From Ferruginibacter yonginensis (GTDB lineage: Bacteria > Bacteroidota > Bacteroidia > Chitinophagales > Chitinophagaceae): a stretch of DNA of 64,000 nt. The translations under genes and the position numbers were made by a program. The stretch is taken from assembly GCF_042651465.1 (NCBI RefSeq), contig NZ_JBHSCZ010000002.1, positions 682,001-746,000 of the forward strand. The letters are read 5' to 3'. Below the pieces are notes generated by a model. It saw only the letters and a list, made by a program, of their open reading frames with translations, was not told where the DNA came from and searched no databases. Below are positions 42,621 to 52,573 of the stretch, piece by piece (position 1 is the stretch's first letter; each line of letters begins with the position of its first letter).

Positions 42621-43487
42621 ATGAATAACGAAAACGATATATTACAAGAATTACAATCATTAAATAGTGCGTTACAAAACGTACCAAAGCACCGTTGTTA
42701 TGAAGTACCTACCGGGTATTTTGAAACAATTTTGCCTCAATTTAAAGCTAGATTGATGGTTGATGCTTCTAAAACTACCGCTGCACAATTTAAAGTGCCT
42801 GATGGTTATTTTGAACAGCTCCCTATCAACATTATGCAAAAAATTAAAATGGCTACTTTGGAAGATGATGTGGTTGAAGAAACAAAAAATATAGCTCCTA
42901 TAGTAGCTGGCATTGGTAACCAAAATATATACCAAGTACCGCAGGGTTATTTTGAAAATACCAACAATACACCAGCTGCAAATACAACGGAAGTGTACCA
43001 TGAAACTGCTGCAATTGCACCAATAGTTGCCAATATTGGTAAACGAAATATGTACCAAGTGCCGCAGGGGTATTTTGAAAATACCATTCAGCCAATGGTA
43101 GTAAAGCCAGCAAAAGTAGTATCTATTAAAAAAGCCAATCACTTTTTTAAATATGCAGCTGCGGCTGTTATTGCAGGTGTATTGAGTGTTACGGCTTTAA
43201 ATATTTTTTCTACTAAAACAACTAATACAAATATGCCTTCAGCTAATGCTACTGCCGCTATTGTACAATCTGGTAATGCAATCATTGCTAACAATAATTT
43301 TGACGAAGCCTTAGCCAACATCACTGATAAAGAAATTGAACAGTATTTGCAACAAAATGGGCAAGATGTAACGGCTGCTTTAGTAGCATCATCAACGGAC
43401 GATGCCGCATTGCCAGAAGCTACTGACTATCTGTTAGATGAAAATACTTTAGACAAATATTTACAAGAAAACAATTTAAAAAACTAG
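42621..43487 (+). CDS. Membrane protein with four VPxGYFE repeats, anti-sigma-like
   Basis: A 288-residue protein from ATG 42621. The cytoplasmic half carries four copies of a short motif: YEVPTGYFE, FKVPDGYFE, YQVPQGYFE and YQVPQGYFE, the last two inside a ~40-residue duplication (IAPIVAxIG...). One membrane helix (about 170-190) follows, then a periplasmic tail ending in acidic helices. It lies 32 bp after the sigma factor gene, the usual place of an anti-sigma factor, but no known anti-sigma domain (zinc HxxxCxxC) is seen. Role inferred from position. Confidence 0.6.
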   Translation: MNNENDILQELQSLNSALQNVPKHRCYEVPTGYFETILPQFKARLMVDASKTTAAQFKVPDGYFEQLPINIMQKIKMATLEDDVVEETKNIAPIVAGIGNQNIYQVPQGYFENTNNTPAANTTEVYHETAAIAPIVANIGKRNMYQVPQGYFENTIQPMVVKPAKVVSIKKANHFFKYAAAAVIAGVLSVTALNIFSTKTTNTNMPSANATAAIVQSGNAIIANNNFDEALANITDKEIEQYLQQNGQDVTAALVASSTDDAALPEATDYLLDENTLDKYLQENNLKN

Positions 43488-43531
43488 TTATCAATAGCCT
43501 TTTTTAAAATGCTATTTTAAAATATATAAAC

Positions 43532-43990
43532 ATGAAATACTTTTTATTATACCTCACATTTTTTATTACCAGTTTTACCAGCTTGGCGCAAGTAGGAGCC
43601 GGCGATGGTGCAGCAAACCCTAAAAGAGAAGAAAAAATTAAAGCTTTGTATGTTGCTTACATAACACAACAGTTAAGTTTAACATCAGGTGAGGCAGAAA
43701 AATTTTGGCCTTTACATGCTCAATACGACGCTGAGTTGCGTAGTATTAATGACAATAATATGGATGAAATAGATAGGCAACAAGCCATACTTAACGTAAA
43801 GAAAAAGTATGTGAGTGGGTTTAATAAAATATTGGGTAACGAACGCAGCAATAATTTTTATAAGCAAGATGGAGAGTTTAGAAAAAAAATGGTAGAACGT
43901 TTAAAACAATTGCGCCAACAACGTTTACAAAATAAGCCACCAGCAGGTAACCAAGGGTTGGGCGGCAGACGAAGAAGTTTATCAAAATAA
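43532..43990 (+). CDS. Spy/CpxP-like periplasmic protein
   Basis: A 152-residue exported protein with a signal peptide (ending SLAQ) and a helical, highly charged mature part. The segment AYITQQLSLTSGEAEKFWPLH is typical of Spy/CpxP-like or heavy-metal-sensor-like proteins of Bacteroidota; the C-terminus is basic (GRRRSLSK). As third gene of the sigma/anti-sigma unit it could be a chaperone or stress reporter. Ends before a strong bidirectional terminator. Confidence 0.7.
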   Translation: MKYFLLYLTFFITSFTSLAQVGAGDGAANPKREEKIKALYVAYITQQLSLTSGEAEKFWPLHAQYDAELRSINDNNMDEIDRQQAILNVKKKYVSGFNKILGNERSNNFYKQDGEFRKKMVERLKQLRQQRLQNKPPAGNQGLGGRRRSLSK

Positions 43991-44005
43991 AAATATCAAT
44001 CAAAC

Positions 44006-44035
44006 AAAAAGCACTTTCCAACGAAAGTGCTTTTT
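44006..44035. terminator. Bidirectional terminator
   Basis: Twelve-base arms AAAAAGCACTTT (44006-44017) and AAAGTGCTTTTT (44024-44035) around a 6-nt loop, between the Spy-like gene and the convergent MBL gene. Confidence 0.9.
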
Positions 44036-44036
44036 G

Positions 44037-44780
44037 TTATAAAATAACGTATGGTGTTTTAATATCGTGGTAAAATAAAAAGGTCCAGTGTTGTTGCTGC
44101 CCTTGCTCCCACCATTGTTGGCGTAATTCCATACACTTTTTACCATCAAAATCGTACTTAGCAATAAACCTACTTTTCATTTGTTGTAATTGCGGCGCTA
44201 CATCGCCACCAAAAAAAATTGTTGCTCCACTTTCTTCTATCCAAAATGCCTGGTGGTAAGGGCAGTGAGCTCCAGTAACTTCATAGCGAATGTAATCATC
44301 AATAACACCATTACCTTCTGTGAAAACTACATTTTCTTTTTCTGATAATAATGCAAACTCTTTAGGTGTATATGATGCACTACCAACGGTAGTTGCAAAT
44401 TCAAATTCTTGTTTGTTAACATAATAGGTTGCTTGCGGAAAACTTAAAAATTGATGTTGCAACACAGCATCTTCTTTAGCAACACCGCCAGAATGGTCTT
44501 TATGTAAATGACTCAATAAAACCTTTGTTACATCTAATGGGTCAATACCATTATCAATTAAGTTTTGGTGTATTTGCAAAATGCCATCACGATTTGAAAA
44601 TCCTAAACCAGTATCAATTACGATAATATCTTTTTGAGTGATGATGGCAAATGGTTGCACTTCTACCAACAAACTACCAATAGCTCTTTGTTGTAAATCA
44701 TCGGTTTCTTTATTGAATGGTACAAATACTTTGGTTTTATCAATTGTAAAGGCACCTTCACTCAACGGTATTATTTTCAT
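44037..44780 (-). CDS. MBL-fold metallo-hydrolase
   Basis: A 247-residue metallo-beta-lactamase-fold enzyme. The zinc motif HxHxDH is HLHKDHSGG near residue 92; further ligands are His in AHCPYHQAFW and Asp in FFGGDVAPQ. No signal peptide. The fold covers many hydrolases; the specific substrate cannot be read. It is the last gene of the minus-strand run behind rodA, 24 bp away, and may be co-transcribed with the cell-shape genes. Confidence 0.85.
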   Translation of the reverse strand: MKIIPLSEGAFTIDKTKVFVPFNKETDDLQQRAIGSLLVEVQPFAIITQKDIIVIDTGLGFSNRDGILQIHQNLIDNGIDPLDVTKVLLSHLHKDHSGGVAKEDAVLQHQFLSFPQATYYVNKQEFEFATTVGSASYTPKEFALLSEKENVVFTEGNGVIDDYIRYEVTGAHCPYHQAFWIEESGATIFFGGDVAPQLQQMKSRFIAKYDFDGKKCMELRQQWWEQGQQQHWTFLFYHDIKTPYVIL

Positions 44781-44804
44781 TGTAATAATTTATTTTTTGT
44801 GTAG

Positions 44805-46151
44805 TTACCTTAATACCATTTGCCTATCAGCATCTAGCTTAATTAAAATGAAAAACAAAATAGTAAAGGTTATTAATGATGAGCCGCCATAGCTCATTAA
44901 AGGTAGTGTAATGCCAATAACGGGTGCTAACCCAATGGTTACGCAAACATTTACTGCCACATGAAAAAACAATATACCTGCAACACTGTAAGCGTACACT
45001 CTACTAAAAGTACTGCGTTGTCGTTCAGCAATAATTACTATGCGTAACAACATGGCTAAATACAATAGCATTAAAATGGTAGTACCCCAAAAGCCAAAAT
45101 TTTCACCTACTGATGTAAATATAAAATCAGTGTGTTGTTCGGGTACAAAATCGCCTTGGGTTTGTGTACCTTTTAAAAAACCTTTACCAGCAAAGCCTCC
45201 GGAGCCAATAGCAATTTTTGATTGTTTTACGTTATAGTTTTGTTGATCACTCTTTTTCTGTTTTTCTTTTTCTTCATCTAACGATAGGGTTGCTGTTTTA
45301 TCAGCAAAAGGGTTATCAACACCAACCATACTAAAAATTCTGTCAGCTTGATATTTTTTAAAAACATGATTAAATGCAAAAGGTATAGCCAAACCAACAA
45401 AAGCAGCACAAAAGAGCCAGCCTGCAATAATGGTTACCAATAAGTTTTTGTTGCGCCTAAATTGTTTTCGGTTAAGCCAAATTAGTAAAGCCGCTAACAC
45501 TGTAAAAGCAATAAGCAAAGTTTTGGTGGTGAATAGTAACGACACAACTAGTAATACAGCCATAGCAAAGCCAGCTATTAAATAGCCTGCAGGTAAACCT
45601 TCACGGTACATTGGTATTAAAAAGGCAAAATATACGAGTGCTAGTCCTGTTTCACCTTGTAAAATCGATAAAGCGGCAGGGGCAAAAGCAATAGCAGCTG
45701 CAATTAATTGCGACTTCGGTTTGCTGAAGTCTGTATCTTGCAACGATAAAAATTTGGATAGTGCCAGTGCTGTAAATATTTTACATAGCTCTACTGGTTG
45801 TAGGTTCATAAACCCAAGTGGTATCCAACTTTTTGAACCTTTAATTTCTTTACCAATTACAAAAGTTGCTAAAATAAGTACAATACCAATTAGGTAAGAT
45901 AGGTTGGCCGTGGCAGTAAAAAACTTACTATCAGTTAGTAAAATGAAAGTGGCTAGCACACAACATCCGCCAAAAAAGAACAATTGTTTACTGTAATTTT
46001 TTTTGAAGCCTAACAAGGTTTGCGTAAAATTATCGGTGCTTTTATACTCAACAGAAAAAATACACACTAACCCAATGATAATAATGATAGCATAAAGCCA
46101 TATCAATAATTTATCAGTACTTTTTGTGATAGATGCGTTGCGTTGGTACAT
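44805..46151 (-). CDS. rodA: Rod-shape protein RodA (SEDS glycosyltransferase)
   Basis: A 448-residue SEDS-family membrane protein that polymerises peptidoglycan glycan strands for cell elongation with PBP2. Family segments: WIPLGFMNLQPVELCKIFTA (with the catalytic-site region), LSILQGETGLALVYFAF and the C-terminal APVIGITLPLMSYGGSSLI. A longer loop of about 60 residues with charged sequence precedes GSGGFAGKGFLKGTQTQGD. It starts 5 bp after the PBP2 stop. Confidence 0.95.
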   Translation of the reverse strand: MYQRNASITKSTDKLLIWLYAIIIIIGLVCIFSVEYKSTDNFTQTLLGFKKNYSKQLFFFGGCCVLATFILLTDSKFFTATANLSYLIGIVLILATFVIGKEIKGSKSWIPLGFMNLQPVELCKIFTALALSKFLSLQDTDFSKPKSQLIAAAIAFAPAALSILQGETGLALVYFAFLIPMYREGLPAGYLIAGFAMAVLLVVSLLFTTKTLLIAFTVLAALLIWLNRKQFRRNKNLLVTIIAGWLFCAAFVGLAIPFAFNHVFKKYQADRIFSMVGVDNPFADKTATLSLDEEKEKQKKSDQQNYNVKQSKIAIGSGGFAGKGFLKGTQTQGDFVPEQHTDFIFTSVGENFGFWGTTILMLLYLAMLLRIVIIAERQRSTFSRVYAYSVAGILFFHVAVNVCVTIGLAPVIGITLPLMSYGGSSLITFTILFFILIKLDADRQMVLR

Positions 46152-46156
46152 GTATG

Positions 46157-48301
46157 TTAATTATCAACTTTAGTAATGGAGTCAGCTATGCTGGATTTCT
46201 TTTTATCGTTTGGTAAAATGGCTTCTGTGCTCATTGGTTTTTTTTGATCGTTACTATCTTTCTTATTTTTTGAATCTTTCTCTTTGATCATTTTTGAAAT
46301 AGCATCATCATCTTTACCATCATCACTAATTTCAGTAGTATCTCTAATTATTTTTATATAACCATTCGCTAATAAATAGGCAGAGTCTTTTGAATGGCGC
46401 AATGAATCTTGCTTACGCATTTCAGCATAAATACGCTTTGGTATCAATTTGGTATTTTGTAATTTTTCAACTTGGGCTAACCTGCCTTTATCAACAATAG
46501 AGTCATTTAAATATTTTTCAATCATTAAGCCTACAATAGGTGCGGCATAAGTACCACCAAAGCGACCACTATTTTCAACCACACACATAATTGCAATTTT
46601 AGGGTTTTCTCTTGGTGCAAATGCACAAAAGAAAGAGTGGTTCTCTTGCTTAACGCCTCTAAAATAGTTTTCAACGGTACCTGTTTTACCACAAATGTTA
46701 ATGCCTTTTACCCTTGCGCCACCACCAGTACCTCTTTCTAATACGCCTTGCATACCATCATGTACTACATCAAAAATACTATCAGGTATATCGATAGGCT
46801 GATGGTGTTTTCTATACTGGCTAAGTATGTCATATTTATCACCACCTTCAATTGAATCAACAATGTGTGGGGTTATGTACCAACCTTTGTTTGCTATGTA
46901 GCACATTTCATTGGCTACTTGTATGGGCGTAACATCTACCTCACCTTGGCCAATACTTACAGAGCGGAAGCTACAGTAATTCCAATTACCTGGTCCAAAA
47001 CGTTTAGGATCGTTAAAATAAGCAGGTGTGGGTATGTTGCCTCTTTTTTCAGAAGGTACATCTACCCCTAATTTATGGCCTAAACCAAAAGCATACATGT
47101 ATCGGTCCCATGCAGCCAAACTACTATCAACATTTGGGTACTTTGGGTTATTAATTACTTTTTGCATTACGGTAGCAAAGTAAGTATTGTCAGATACTGT
47201 GATGGCACTGCGTAAATTAAATGTACCAAAGTCTAAACACTTCATTGGCTTACCACTACCACAGCCATAAAAAGCACCACCACAACTTACGCTAAAGTTA
47301 GGGTCAATTACACCTTCGTGTAAACCAACCAAAGCTTGTAATGTTTTAAAAGTAGAGCCTGGTGAGTAGGTTGCACTTACCGTTCTGTTCAATAGTGGTA
47401 AAGCAGGGTTGAGCAATAATTCTGCAATATGTTTTTTACGATCTTTACCAGTTAAAAAAGTAGGCTTGTAGGTGGGGGCACTTACCATTGCTAATATACC
47501 GCCAGTTTTGGGGTCAATAGCAACAATACTACCTAACTTATTTTCCATTAATTTTTCACCCAACTCTTGTAACTCCATATCTAAAGTGGTGTATAAATTT
47601 TGACCAGCTTTAGGCATGGTATCATACTTGCCATTTTCTAATTTTTCGGTGAGTCTGTTTTTATTATCACGTTTCCAGTATTCAATACCACGTTCGCCCA
47701 TCAACACTTTTTCGTAGGTACGTTCAATACCTGTACGCCCTGCATAATCGCCAGCGGTGTAACCTTCATTGGGGTGGTTTTTTAAAAAGTTGGTATCTAC
47801 TTCTGCAGTGTACCCCAATACGTTGGCGGCAGCATTGTAAGGATAACTTCTTATGGAGCGTTCTTGTAAATAAAAGGCAGGCGCAAATTGGTACATACTT
47901 TCATTAATCATCGCCATTTTATCTTCACTAAGCAGTGGTTCAAAAATAGAGGCTCGTGCCCTACCATTTTTTATGATGAGCTCAATAACACGTTTGTTAA
48001 ATTGAGCAGTATCTATATTTAAAATTTTACAAAGTGCAAAAGTATCAACGCCTTTCAATTTATTGGGCGTTAGCATTAGATCGTAAATGATGGTATTTTG
48101 TAAAATAGGGTTTTTATGCCGGTCGTACACAATACCTCTATCAGGGTAAATTACTTTTCTAAAAGTACCTTGTGCATCTGCCTGTAATCGTAAGTCGCTT
48201 GAAAAAAGTTGAAGGTGGGCTAATTGTGCTATGATCACTAAAAACATAGCAACGAACACCAGCATTACTACATTTTTTCTTGATTGGTGAAAGGCAGGCA
48301 T
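46157..48301 (-). CDS. mrdA: Penicillin-binding protein 2
   Basis: A 714-residue class B PBP with an N-terminal membrane anchor (about 12-32), a dimerisation/pedestal domain (about 50-230) and a transpeptidase domain. The active-site SxxK is Ser316-Thr-Phe-Lys319 in YSPGSTFKT; SxN is in ITVSDNTYF and KTG in CGKTGTVENYF. A Lys/Asp/Ser-rich tail of ~60 residues after 650 is longer than in E. coli. It cross-links peptidoglycan together with RodA. Confidence 0.95.
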   Translation of the reverse strand: MPAFHQSRKNVVMLVFVAMFLVIIAQLAHLQLFSSDLRLQADAQGTFRKVIYPDRGIVYDRHKNPILQNTIIYDLMLTPNKLKGVDTFALCKILNIDTAQFNKRVIELIIKNGRARASIFEPLLSEDKMAMINESMYQFAPAFYLQERSIRSYPYNAAANVLGYTAEVDTNFLKNHPNEGYTAGDYAGRTGIERTYEKVLMGERGIEYWKRDNKNRLTEKLENGKYDTMPKAGQNLYTTLDMELQELGEKLMENKLGSIVAIDPKTGGILAMVSAPTYKPTFLTGKDRKKHIAELLLNPALPLLNRTVSATYSPGSTFKTLQALVGLHEGVIDPNFSVSCGGAFYGCGSGKPMKCLDFGTFNLRSAITVSDNTYFATVMQKVINNPKYPNVDSSLAAWDRYMYAFGLGHKLGVDVPSEKRGNIPTPAYFNDPKRFGPGNWNYCSFRSVSIGQGEVDVTPIQVANEMCYIANKGWYITPHIVDSIEGGDKYDILSQYRKHHQPIDIPDSIFDVVHDGMQGVLERGTGGGARVKGINICGKTGTVENYFRGVKQENHSFFCAFAPRENPKIAIMCVVENSGRFGGTYAAPIVGLMIEKYLNDSIVDKGRLAQVEKLQNTKLIPKRIYAEMRKQDSLRHSKDSAYLLANGYIKIIRDTTEISDDGKDDDAISKMIKEKDSKNKKDSNDQKKPMSTEAILPNDKKKSSIADSITKVDN

Positions 48302-48361
48302 TGTATGTTATTAATTAAATAGTATTTGAATATTTTTTAGTGCTATTTTTTGGGTTAGATG

Positions 48362-48895
48362 TTAAACCGTATTGGTTCTAAATTTTTGTTTACGAACAAA
48401 TAATAATTCGGCAATAACTATTAAGAAAATACTAATGGTAGTTGATAAAATAGTTTTGATTAAGAAATACCAAATATTACCAAACTGCCAAGCTTCTAAT
48501 AAAAATAACCAAGCGTTATGAAATAAACTTAGCACACTCATAAAAATTAGGTAGGGTATTAAACCACCCATACTTTTAATAGAAGGTTCTTCAAAGTTAG
48601 CATCAGCACCTTCTTGTGGTATAAATATATTTACTAAAAAAGGCCTTATATATGCTATTAATACACAAGCTGCAGCATGAAAACCAGGGTTATGGCTAAA
48701 ACTATCAACAATAAAGCCATATACAAACGCAATAACCATTAACCATGAGCGGTTCATTTTAAATGGCAACCACAGCACAAATAAAAAATAAATGTAGGGT
48801 GTAACCATTTGGTGTAAATGAATTTTATCAAGCACAAAAACTTGTACCAATATAAACAGTACAGCCCTTAATATATTTTTGACGAGGGTACTCAT
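48362..48895 (-). CDS. mreD: Rod-shape-determining protein MreD
   Basis: A 177-residue membrane protein with about five helices (for example YIYFLFVLWLPF and FIVDSFSHNPGFHAAACVLIAYIRP). MreD is a poorly conserved part of the elongasome; the call rests on the DSF..NPGFHAA segment and on its place between mreC and mrdA. It starts one base from the mreC stop. Confidence 0.85.
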   Translation of the reverse strand: MSTLVKNILRAVLFILVQVFVLDKIHLHQMVTPYIYFLFVLWLPFKMNRSWLMVIAFVYGFIVDSFSHNPGFHAAACVLIAYIRPFLVNIFIPQEGADANFEEPSIKSMGGLIPYLIFMSVLSLFHNAWLFLLEAWQFGNIWYFLIKTILSTTISIFLIVIAELLFVRKQKFRTNTV

Positions 48896-48896
48896 A

Positions 48897-49754
48897 TTAG
48901 TTTATAACTGTTTTTGCTTTTTCAATTGCATTTTTAATGGGTGCTGCATCAACACTTTCAATACCATATACATATTCAACACTATAAAAATCTGCAGCAG
49001 ATTTTAACGTGATTTTAAAATTGTTGTTGCTCGTTTCGGGTTTAAAATCTGTTATTCTACCCATGTAAATACCTTTAGGAAATTTGGCACTAAACCCACT
49101 GGTAATAACAGTATCGCCTTTATTTATTTTAGCACTTTTAGGTATGTTACTTAAGGTTAAAATATTGGGTTGTTCACCGTTCCAACTAATGGTGCCAGTT
49201 TCACCAGTTTTTAATAGTTTACCACTCAGCTTACTATCTTTATGTAACAAGCTCATAACTACTGCATAATCACCATCTACAGCAGTAACCACACCAATGG
49301 CATCGTTATTAACGCCTACAATACCCATATCTTTTTTAAAGTATTTTACATTGGGTCCTGTAACTACAATATAGTTGCTTTGAGATGATACACTATTGGC
49401 TACTACTTTAGCATTGAGGTATTTGAATTTTCGGTACTGAGTAATCGAATCGATTTTTAAGGTATCAATTACAATTTTATCAACCGAATCAGGAATATTA
49501 TAGTTGCTGCGTAATTTGTTATACAAGGCTTCATTGGCCTTCACCAGCGAATCGTTGGTACGAACTAATTGAAAATAGTATTCAACTTTATTGTAACGTT
49601 TATTAATGCTGCCGGTTAATTTGTTCATGGTGCTGCCTAACACCGCTTCATGATATTTGCTGTAAGATGCGATTAAATAAATGGAGAACGCCTGCAAAAA
49701 CAGGAATAATAGTAAGTTGGAGTAGCGCCGTATAAATAAAAAAATGTTACGCAC
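48897..49754 (-). CDS. mreC: Rod-shape-determining protein MreC
   Basis: A 285-residue periplasmic elongasome protein with an N-terminal membrane helix (LLLFLFLQAFSIYLIASY), a coiled coil (about 65-100, LVKANEALYNKLRSNY) and a double beta-barrel with the family segments GVNNDAIGVVTAVDGDYAVV and KGDTVITSGFSAKFPKGIYMG. It bridges PBP2 and MreB/MreD. Confidence 0.94.
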   Translation of the reverse strand: MRNIFLFIRRYSNLLLFLFLQAFSIYLIASYSKYHEAVLGSTMNKLTGSINKRYNKVEYYFQLVRTNDSLVKANEALYNKLRSNYNIPDSVDKIVIDTLKIDSITQYRKFKYLNAKVVANSVSSQSNYIVVTGPNVKYFKKDMGIVGVNNDAIGVVTAVDGDYAVVMSLLHKDSKLSGKLLKTGETGTISWNGEQPNILTLSNIPKSAKINKGDTVITSGFSAKFPKGIYMGRITDFKPETSNNNFKITLKSAADFYSVEYVYGIESVDAAPIKNAIEKAKTVIN

Positions 49755-49794
49755 CTGTTAACTAATAAAAAATCAAAAATGTTGAACAAGAAAA

Positions 49795-49822
49795 CCAAGT
49801 GATACGTTGTTGTATCACTTGG
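49795..49822 (-). terminator. Hairpin between mreB and mreC
   Basis: A perfect 11-bp stem (49795-49805 with 49812-49822), loop GTTGTT. On the minus strand it is followed only by a short TTTTC, so it is more likely a partial terminator or mRNA-stabilising hairpin that gives more mreB than mreC message. Confidence 0.6.
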
Positions 49823-49831
49823 AGTAATAAT

Positions 49832-50857
49832 TTATCGCATTACAAATGGATACCTATCATAATTTTTGAGGGCAATACCTGTTCCTCTTACAACACTTTT
49901 TAGTGGATCATCAGCAACGTGTACTGGTAATTTAATTTTTGCAGAAATACGCTTATCTAGCCCTCTTAACAAGGCGCCACCACCGGTTAAGTATAAGCCT
50001 CGGCGGTAAATATCAGCGGCAAGCTCTGGTGGTGTAGTTTCTAATGCTTTTAAAATAGCTTCTTCAATTTTGAAAACGCTTTTATCTAAAGCATCTGCTA
50101 CCTCTTGGTAGCTTACCATTACTTGTTTTGGTATACCGGTAACCAAATCTCTACCATTTACTGGAATATCATCTGGTGGGTTATCTAAATCTTTCATGGC
50201 AGCACCTACTTGAATTTTAATTTGTTCAGCAGTACGCTCACCAATTAATAAGCTGTGGTAACGGCGTAGGGCTTCCATTATATCGGCAGTAAATTCATCA
50301 CCAGCTACACGAATACTTTGGTCGCATACAATACCAGCAAGGGCAATAACGGTAATACCGGTAGTACCACCACCTATATCAATAATCATATTACCTACTG
50401 GTTCTTCCACATCAATACCGATACCCAATGCAGCGGCCATTGGTTCGTGTATTAAATATACTTCTTTAGCACCTGCTTGTTCAGCACTGTCTCTTACGGC
50501 ACGTTTTTCTACTTCGGTAATGCTACTCGGTATACAAATCATCATTCGCCAACTTGGAGCAATTAATGGTTTTTTGGGATACACCATTTTAATAAGCTCC
50601 CTAATCATGAGCTCTGCAGCGTTAAAATCTGCAATAACACCGTCACGTAATGGTCTTACGGTTCTGATACTTTCGTGGGTTTTTTCGTGCATCATTAATG
50701 CCTTTTTGCCCACGGCTAATAAAAGTTTTGGATTATTTCTATCAAGAGCAACGATTGATGGTTCGTTCACCACTACTTCGTCGTTATGAATAATTAAGGT
50801 ATTTGCGGTTCCAAGATCTATTGCAATTTCTTGCGTAAAAAAATTAAAGATGCCCAT
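49832..50857 (-). CDS. mreB: Rod-shape-determining protein MreB
   Basis: A 341-residue actin homologue that forms filaments under the membrane and guides cell-wall synthesis. ATP-binding motifs are visible: EIAIDLGTANTLI (phosphate 1), NMIIDIGGGTTGITVIA (phosphate 2) and LYLTGGGALLRGLDK (adenosine). The N-terminal GIFNFFTQE segment is the amphipathic membrane anchor. It is the first gene of mreBCD-mrdA-rodA. Confidence 0.97.
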   Translation of the reverse strand: MGIFNFFTQEIAIDLGTANTLIIHNDEVVVNEPSIVALDRNNPKLLLAVGKKALMMHEKTHESIRTVRPLRDGVIADFNAAELMIRELIKMVYPKKPLIAPSWRMMICIPSSITEVEKRAVRDSAEQAGAKEVYLIHEPMAAALGIGIDVEEPVGNMIIDIGGGTTGITVIALAGIVCDQSIRVAGDEFTADIMEALRRYHSLLIGERTAEQIKIQVGAAMKDLDNPPDDIPVNGRDLVTGIPKQVMVSYQEVADALDKSVFKIEEAILKALETTPPELAADIYRRGLYLTGGGALLRGLDKRISAKIKLPVHVADDPLKSVVRGTGIALKNYDRYPFVMR

Positions 50858-51090
50858 TTTTTATGTGTAAAGTAGTATACGTAAAGGATGCCGACAAAGT
50901 TGACATAAAATATTCATTTAACAATATACAAATACGATTTTTATAAAATATTTTTTAAGAATTTAAAAACGTGAAAGCCTTTATTGATAAAGGTTTGCTA
51001 ATATGTTTAGTAATACAACTTGTTAATATTTTCCTTTATTTATTTTACTTAAAGAATCAACCGTTGTAAACAATGTTGCTATGATGTTTT

Positions 51091-52377
51091 TTATTTGAAT
51101 TCGTAACCAATATCAGTTCTAAAATACATATCATCAAAATGAATTTGTTGTAATAAATATTCAGATTGTTCGGCAGCTTCTTTGATGTTATCGCCAAATG
51201 AAACAGCTACTAACACCCTGCCACCATTGGTAATGATTTGGTTGTGCTGGTTAAATGTAGTGCCCGAGTGAAACAATACACTTTCAGGTATGTTGTATTG
51301 TTGTAGGCCATTTATTGTTAGCCCTTTATTATAATCGCCAGGGTAGCCACCGCTTACAGCCACCATGCCTACAGCAGCTCTAGCATCGGTTTCAATTGTA
51401 ATGTTATGTAAAGTTTGAGTAGCTGTTGCGGTGAGTAAGCTTACAAAATCGTTTTGTAAACGTGGTATTACTACTTCTGTTTCAGGGTCGCCCATGCGGC
51501 AGTTGTATTCAATTACATGAGGGTCGTTGTTACGGTCAATCATCAAACCAATAAAAATAAAACCTTTGTATTTTAAGCCATCTTTTTGTAAACCATTAAT
51601 GGTGGGTTTGATGATGCGTTCGGTAATTTTTTGTTGAAGTTGTTCAGTTAAAATAGGTACTGGGCTTACAGCGCCCATACCCCCAGTATTGAGGCCTGTA
51701 TCGCCTTCGCCAATGCGTTTATAATCTTTCGCCTCAGGTAGTATTACATAATTTTTACCATCGGTTAATACAAAAACACTCATTTCAATACCTTCTAAAA
51801 AATCTTCAATGACTACTTTTTTACCAGCCTCACCAAATTTAGAACGCATGAGCATCAATTCAAATTCAGAACGGGCTTCCATCATATTGTTACAAATAAG
51901 TACACCTTTGCCTGCAGCCAATCCGTCGGCCTTCAGTACAACAGGGTATTGGTGTTGTTGTAAATATGTAACTCCTGCATCAAAATCATCAGCGGTAAAT
52001 TCTTTGTAAGCAGCAGTAGGTATTTGGTGGCGGTTCATAAAACTTTTAGCATAAGCTTTACTGCCTTCTAATTGTGCGGTTTCTTTATGGGGGCCAATTA
52101 CATGAATATGAGCGGTAGTAGGGTCGTTTTCAAAAAAATCAGTAATGCCTTTTACCAATGGCTCTTCTGGTCCTACTAAAATTAAATCAATATGGTGTTG
52201 TAGGGCAGCGGTTTTTATAGCTTCAAAATCGGCTACTGCAATTTGTAGGTTAGTGCCACAACTTGCTGTACCAGCATTACCAGGCGCAATGTAGAGGTTA
52301 TTGCAAAGTGGACTTTGTTTTAATTTCCATGCAAAAGCATGTTCTCTACCGCCTGATCCGATGATAAGAATATTCAT
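51091..52377 (-). CDS. purD: Phosphoribosylamine-glycine ligase
   Basis: A 428-residue ATP-grasp enzyme of purine synthesis joining glycine to phosphoribosylamine. Family segments: MNILIIGSGGREHAFAWKL at the N-terminus, ADGLAAGKGVLIC, and YNCRMGDPETEVVIPRLQ near 295. Length is normal. It stands alone; the 233-bp region upstream toward mreB holds no ORF I can support, only AT-rich sequence. Confidence 0.96.
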   Translation of the reverse strand: MNILIIGSGGREHAFAWKLKQSPLCNNLYIAPGNAGTASCGTNLQIAVADFEAIKTAALQHHIDLILVGPEEPLVKGITDFFENDPTTAHIHVIGPHKETAQLEGSKAYAKSFMNRHQIPTAAYKEFTADDFDAGVTYLQQHQYPVVLKADGLAAGKGVLICNNMMEARSEFELMLMRSKFGEAGKKVVIEDFLEGIEMSVFVLTDGKNYVILPEAKDYKRIGEGDTGLNTGGMGAVSPVPILTEQLQQKITERIIKPTINGLQKDGLKYKGFIFIGLMIDRNNDPHVIEYNCRMGDPETEVVIPRLQNDFVSLLTATATQTLHNITIETDARAAVGMVAVSGGYPGDYNKGLTINGLQQYNIPESVLFHSGTTFNQHNQIITNGGRVLVAVSFGDNIKEAAEQSEYLLQQIHFDDMYFRTDIGYEFK

Positions 52378-52573
52378 TCAATTTAAATTTTTGTGGTTTT
52401 TAGGATGCAGCGAAAATAAATAGTAATAAGTGAAATCAATCCTTTTTGATAAAACTTCACTAAAAGATTTTATTTGTTAAAGACTTTGGTGCATGAATGA
52501 ATTGTTGTTTAGTAAAAAGTTTTGCTTATTTTGGCTATTCATTTATTAATACTACCGAATTAAAAAAGCAATT

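Noticed and set aside
42672..43142. 156-codon ORF opposite the anti-sigma-like gene
   Set aside because: Rich in Cys, His and Phe as expected from a reversed Asn/Glu/Lys-rich frame; overlaps a well supported gene.
50858..51090. Possible small RNA between mreB and purD
   Set aside because: Only AT-rich sequence with a weak hairpin near 50975-50990 and no convincing promoter-terminator pair.
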